A DNA stretch of 45,782 nt from Flavobacterium macrobrachii (GTDB lineage: Bacteria; Bacteroidota; Bacteroidia; Flavobacteriales; Flavobacteriaceae): the NCBI RefSeq assembly GCF_014486675.1, contig NZ_JACTAC010000020.1:1-45782 (forward strand), read 5' to 3'. Each line of letters begins with the position of its first letter. The stretch's first letter is position 1. Under the pieces are notes generated by a model. It saw only the letters and a program-made list of their open reading frames with translations, ran no database searches and was not told where the DNA came from. A program made the translations under genes and the position numbers. Below, piece after piece: positions 44,633-45,782 of this stretch.

Positions 44633-44649
44633 TTTTTAAGGAACAAAAA

Positions 44650-45111
44650 TTACTTATTTAATATAATCTTAAAACCGAGCTGTTCAAGGATGATTTCGAG
44701 GTGTTTTTTTTCGACTTTAGAGACAATACCTAATTTACCAGCCAGTGGACCGGTTTGAATTTTATATGTATCGCCTACTTGAATACCTTTTACCTCAAAC
44801 GAAGTAACGACGGTATCTAAAAGCCATTGTTTGAGTTGCTGAATTTCTTCGTCGCGAATGATAGCTGGTTTTCCTAACCAAAAAAGATAGCGAACTACAC
44901 CGCTGACTTGAAAAACTATATCTCTATTGGAATCTTCCAGCTTTACAAAAACATAGGAAGGCAGTAAAGGCACTTCAACTTTTTTCTTTCTATCTGACCA
45001 CTGCTTGATTTGGGTTACTAAAGGGCAATATACTTCGACGCCAAGTTTAAGCAAACGGTCGGCTACTTTTTTTTCGTGACGAGGTTCAGTATATAGTGCA
45101 TACCATTGCAT
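44650..45111 (-). CDS. UpxY-type transcription antiterminator (NusG-like)
   Basis: A NusG-like protein that should let RNA polymerase read through the long polysaccharide operon. The N-terminal NGN domain begins MQWYALYTEPRHEKKVADRL and contains the WSDRKKKVEVPLLPSYVFVK segment; the KOW motif near the C terminus reads KIQTGPLAGKLGIVSKVEK. The frame is open to a TTG at 45144, but the ATG at 45111 (MQWYALYT) is the normal family start and puts a -7-like box 23 nt upstream. UpxY-type proteins usually head capsule operons, as here. Confidence 0.9.
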   Translation of the reverse strand: MQWYALYTEPRHEKKVADRLLKLGVEVYCPLVTQIKQWSDRKKKVEVPLLPSYVFVKLEDSNRDIVFQVSGVVRYLFWLGKPAIIRDEEIQQLKQWLLDTVVTSFEVKGIQVGDTYKIQTGPLAGKLGIVSKVEKKHLEIILEQLGFKIILNK

Positions 45112-45133
45112 AGGGTTGATTTTGTATTCATGC

Positions 45134-45141
45134 CAAAAATA
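45134..45141 (-). promoter_or_regulatory. Candidate -7 element for the antiterminator gene and locus
   Basis: Reads TATTTTTG on the minus strand, a match to TAnnTTTG, ending 23 nt from the ATG at 45111. It lies inside the longer open frame, supporting the inner start. A -33 TTTG is not visible at the expected distance, so strength is uncertain. A 6-1-6 dyad, ATTGAT-T-ATCAAT, lies about 90 nt further upstream (45232-45244) and could be an operator. Confidence 0.45.
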
Positions 45142-45144
45142 CAA

Positions 45145-45279
45145 ATTCTAGTTTAAGGATGATATTTTAAATTTTATTTAGGTTTTAGGTTGGATTGTAG
45201 AGGTTGTAATTTACAGAATTTTAAACAAAGTATTGATTATCAATGATTTTTATATTGTATTAAACCTAAATAATTAGTC
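45145..45279. other. AT-rich spacer between antiterminator promoter and the repeat array
   Basis: No gene is seen here. It contains the dyad ATTGAT-T-ATCAAT at 45232-45244 and low-complexity A/T DNA. Together with the repeat array and terminator it makes up the roughly 650-bp gene-free stretch from 45112 to 45758. Confidence 0.5.
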
Positions 45280-45690
45280 GTGTCATTTTAAATATTGAGC
45301 GTGTCATTTTGAATCTTGAGCGTGTAAAAACGGATTCAGGTGCGTGTCATTTCGAATCTTGAGCGTGTCACTTCGAGTTTTGGACGTGTAAAAAGGGATT
45401 CGGGTGCGTGTCATTTTGAATATTGGACGTGTAAAAACCGATTCTGAGCGTGTAAAAACCGATTCTGAGCGTGTAAAAACGGATTCGGGTGCTTGTCATT
45501 TTGGATTCGGGTGCTTGTCATTTCGGATTCGGGTGTGTGTCATTTTGGATTCGGGTGCTTGTCATTTTGGATTCGGGTGCTTGTCATTTCGGATTCGGGT
45601 ACGTGTCATTTTGGATTCGGGTGCTTGTCATTTTGGATTCGGGTACGTGTCATTTCGGATTCGGGTGCTTGTCATTTTGAATATTGGATT
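45280..45690. repeat. 21-22 bp tandem repeat array, about 19 units with two interchangeable cores
   Basis: Units follow each other without spacers. They begin GTGT or TTGT, and most end in GGATTCGGGTGC or the shorter GATTCTGAGC / AATCTTGAGC. Two cores occur: CATTTT or CATTTC (units starting 45280, 45301, 45344, 45365 [CACTTC], 45408 and all from 45493 on) and AAAAAC or a variant (units starting 45322, 45386, 45429, 45450, 45471, and a partial at 45691). Units 1-10 are mostly 21 bp and mixed; units from 45493 to 45668 are 22 bp and nearly identical. The TGTCATTTCGA-like core resembles short intergenic repeats I know from Flavobacterium genomes (recollection, not checked). Because 22 x 3 = 66, the array leaves two plus frames open, but these are not genes. 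Confidence 0.9.
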
Positions 45691-45705
45691 TGTAAAAAGG
45701 AAAAC

Positions 45706-45738
45706 AAAAAAACCCTTCGAAAGTTTCGAAGGGTTTTT
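45706..45738 (-). terminator. Rho-independent terminator of the upstream minus-strand gene
   Basis: A perfect inverted repeat, arms AAAAACCCTTCGAAA and its complement separated by one base (45708-45722 and 45724-45738), flanked by A and T runs so that it could act in both directions. On the minus strand it lies about 20 bp after the stop codon at 45759-45761 and is followed by a T run, as a terminator should be. It isolates the polysaccharide locus from the preceding gene. Confidence 0.85.
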
Positions 45739-45758
45739 GAATTATTTGGGTATATCGC

Positions 45759-45782
45759 TTAACGTTTTACCACTCTTAGTGT
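45759..45782 (-). CDS. C-terminal end of a minus-strand gene cut by the window edge
   Basis: Only seven codons and a TAA are visible; they read TLRVVKR. A strong hairpin terminator follows at the right distance, which supports a real gene end. The short hydrophobic-basic ending is reminiscent of C termini of type IX secretion sorting domains (which often end in VVK/IIK-type residues), but this is too short to call. Confidence 0.4.
   Translation of the reverse strand, partial: TLRVVKR

Noticed and set aside
45112..45144. Longer antiterminator start at TTG 45144
   Set aside because: The extra 11 residues are not expected in UpxY/NusG-like proteins, which begin near the WYALYT motif, and a -7-like box lies inside that extension.
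45280..45690. CRISPR array
   Set aside because: The units are contiguous with no unique spacers, differ in length (21/22) and core, and no cas gene is nearby.
45489..45762. Two overlapping plus-strand open frames of 63 and 89 codons with repeating GFGCLSFWIR-like peptides
   Set aside because: They are products of the 22-bp tandem repeat, which keeps frames open every 66 bp. No ribosome-site context, and the second runs into the terminator.
1..45782. Insertion sequences, integrase or tRNA-linked mobile island
   Set aside because: No transposase or integrase frame, terminal inverted repeat pair or tRNA gene was seen; the mosaic composition alone does not prove a mobile element.

Overview
This window looks like a surface-polysaccharide (O-antigen or capsule) locus of a Bacteroidota bacterium, most likely Flavobacterium or a close relative. 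The DNA is AT-rich. The best promoter-like sites match the Bacteroidota -7 consensus TAnnTTTG. The locus starts with a NusG-like UpxY-type antiterminator, and the Wza homologue is short with a C-terminal membrane anchor, as is usual in this phylum. Genus level is inference from protein flavour and base composition. I see no rRNA, tRNA, CRISPR array or insertion sequence.

Almost everything is on the minus strand, so transcription runs from high to low coordinates. At the right edge are the last codons of an unrelated minus-strand gene and a strong hairpin terminator, then a striking 21-22 bp tandem repeat array (45280-45690). Next come the antiterminator (44650-45111) and a winged-helix regulator (44058-44579). 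The first biosynthetic block (38.2-44.0 kb) holds two FdtA-like cupins, a FemAB/GNAT-like protein, a short DegT-like protein, a hexapeptide acyltransferase, an FdtB-like aminotransferase and the Wzx flippase. These suggest a dTDP-3-acylamino-3,6-dideoxyhexose.

The middle (21.2-38.2 kb) is the variable core: six glycosyltransferases counting the one at 20.1 kb, a Wzy/EpsG-like polymerase, two methyltransferase-fold proteins, a CE4-like deacetylase relative, a CapA-like protein, a serine-acetyltransferase-like protein, an AsnB-like amidotransferase, a RimK-like ATP-grasp protein, an epimerase, and the GDP-L-fucose pair fcl/gmd. From 12.1 to 20.1 kb is the initiation and export module: a second CE4-like paralogue, a sugar-transfer-associated ATP-grasp protein, two initiating sugar transferases, and PglD-, PglE- and PglF-like enzymes, which together would make UDP-N,N'-diacetylbacillosamine and load it on undecaprenyl phosphate. 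Wza follows, and then the tyrosine kinase Wzc (9.8-12.1 kb). The PHP-type tyrosine phosphatase lies convergently on the plus strand (9030-9764).

The last block (41-8876) is a separate minus-strand unit. It encodes an ABC-type glycan exporter (Wzm, Wzt with a C-terminal carbohydrate-binding-type domain), a methyltransferase, three glycosyltransferases, and a nonulosonic-acid trio (NeuB-, NeuC- and NeuA-like). The window therefore holds parts of two export routes side by side, Wzx/Wzy and ABC. The bacillosamine enzymes of the first could also feed a legionaminic-acid pathway completed by NeuC/NeuB/NeuA in the second.

Several genes appear to start at TTG or GTG, and I moved four starts inward (antiterminator, CapA-like, 17306 sugar transferase, NeuB) because an internal ATG fits the family start better.
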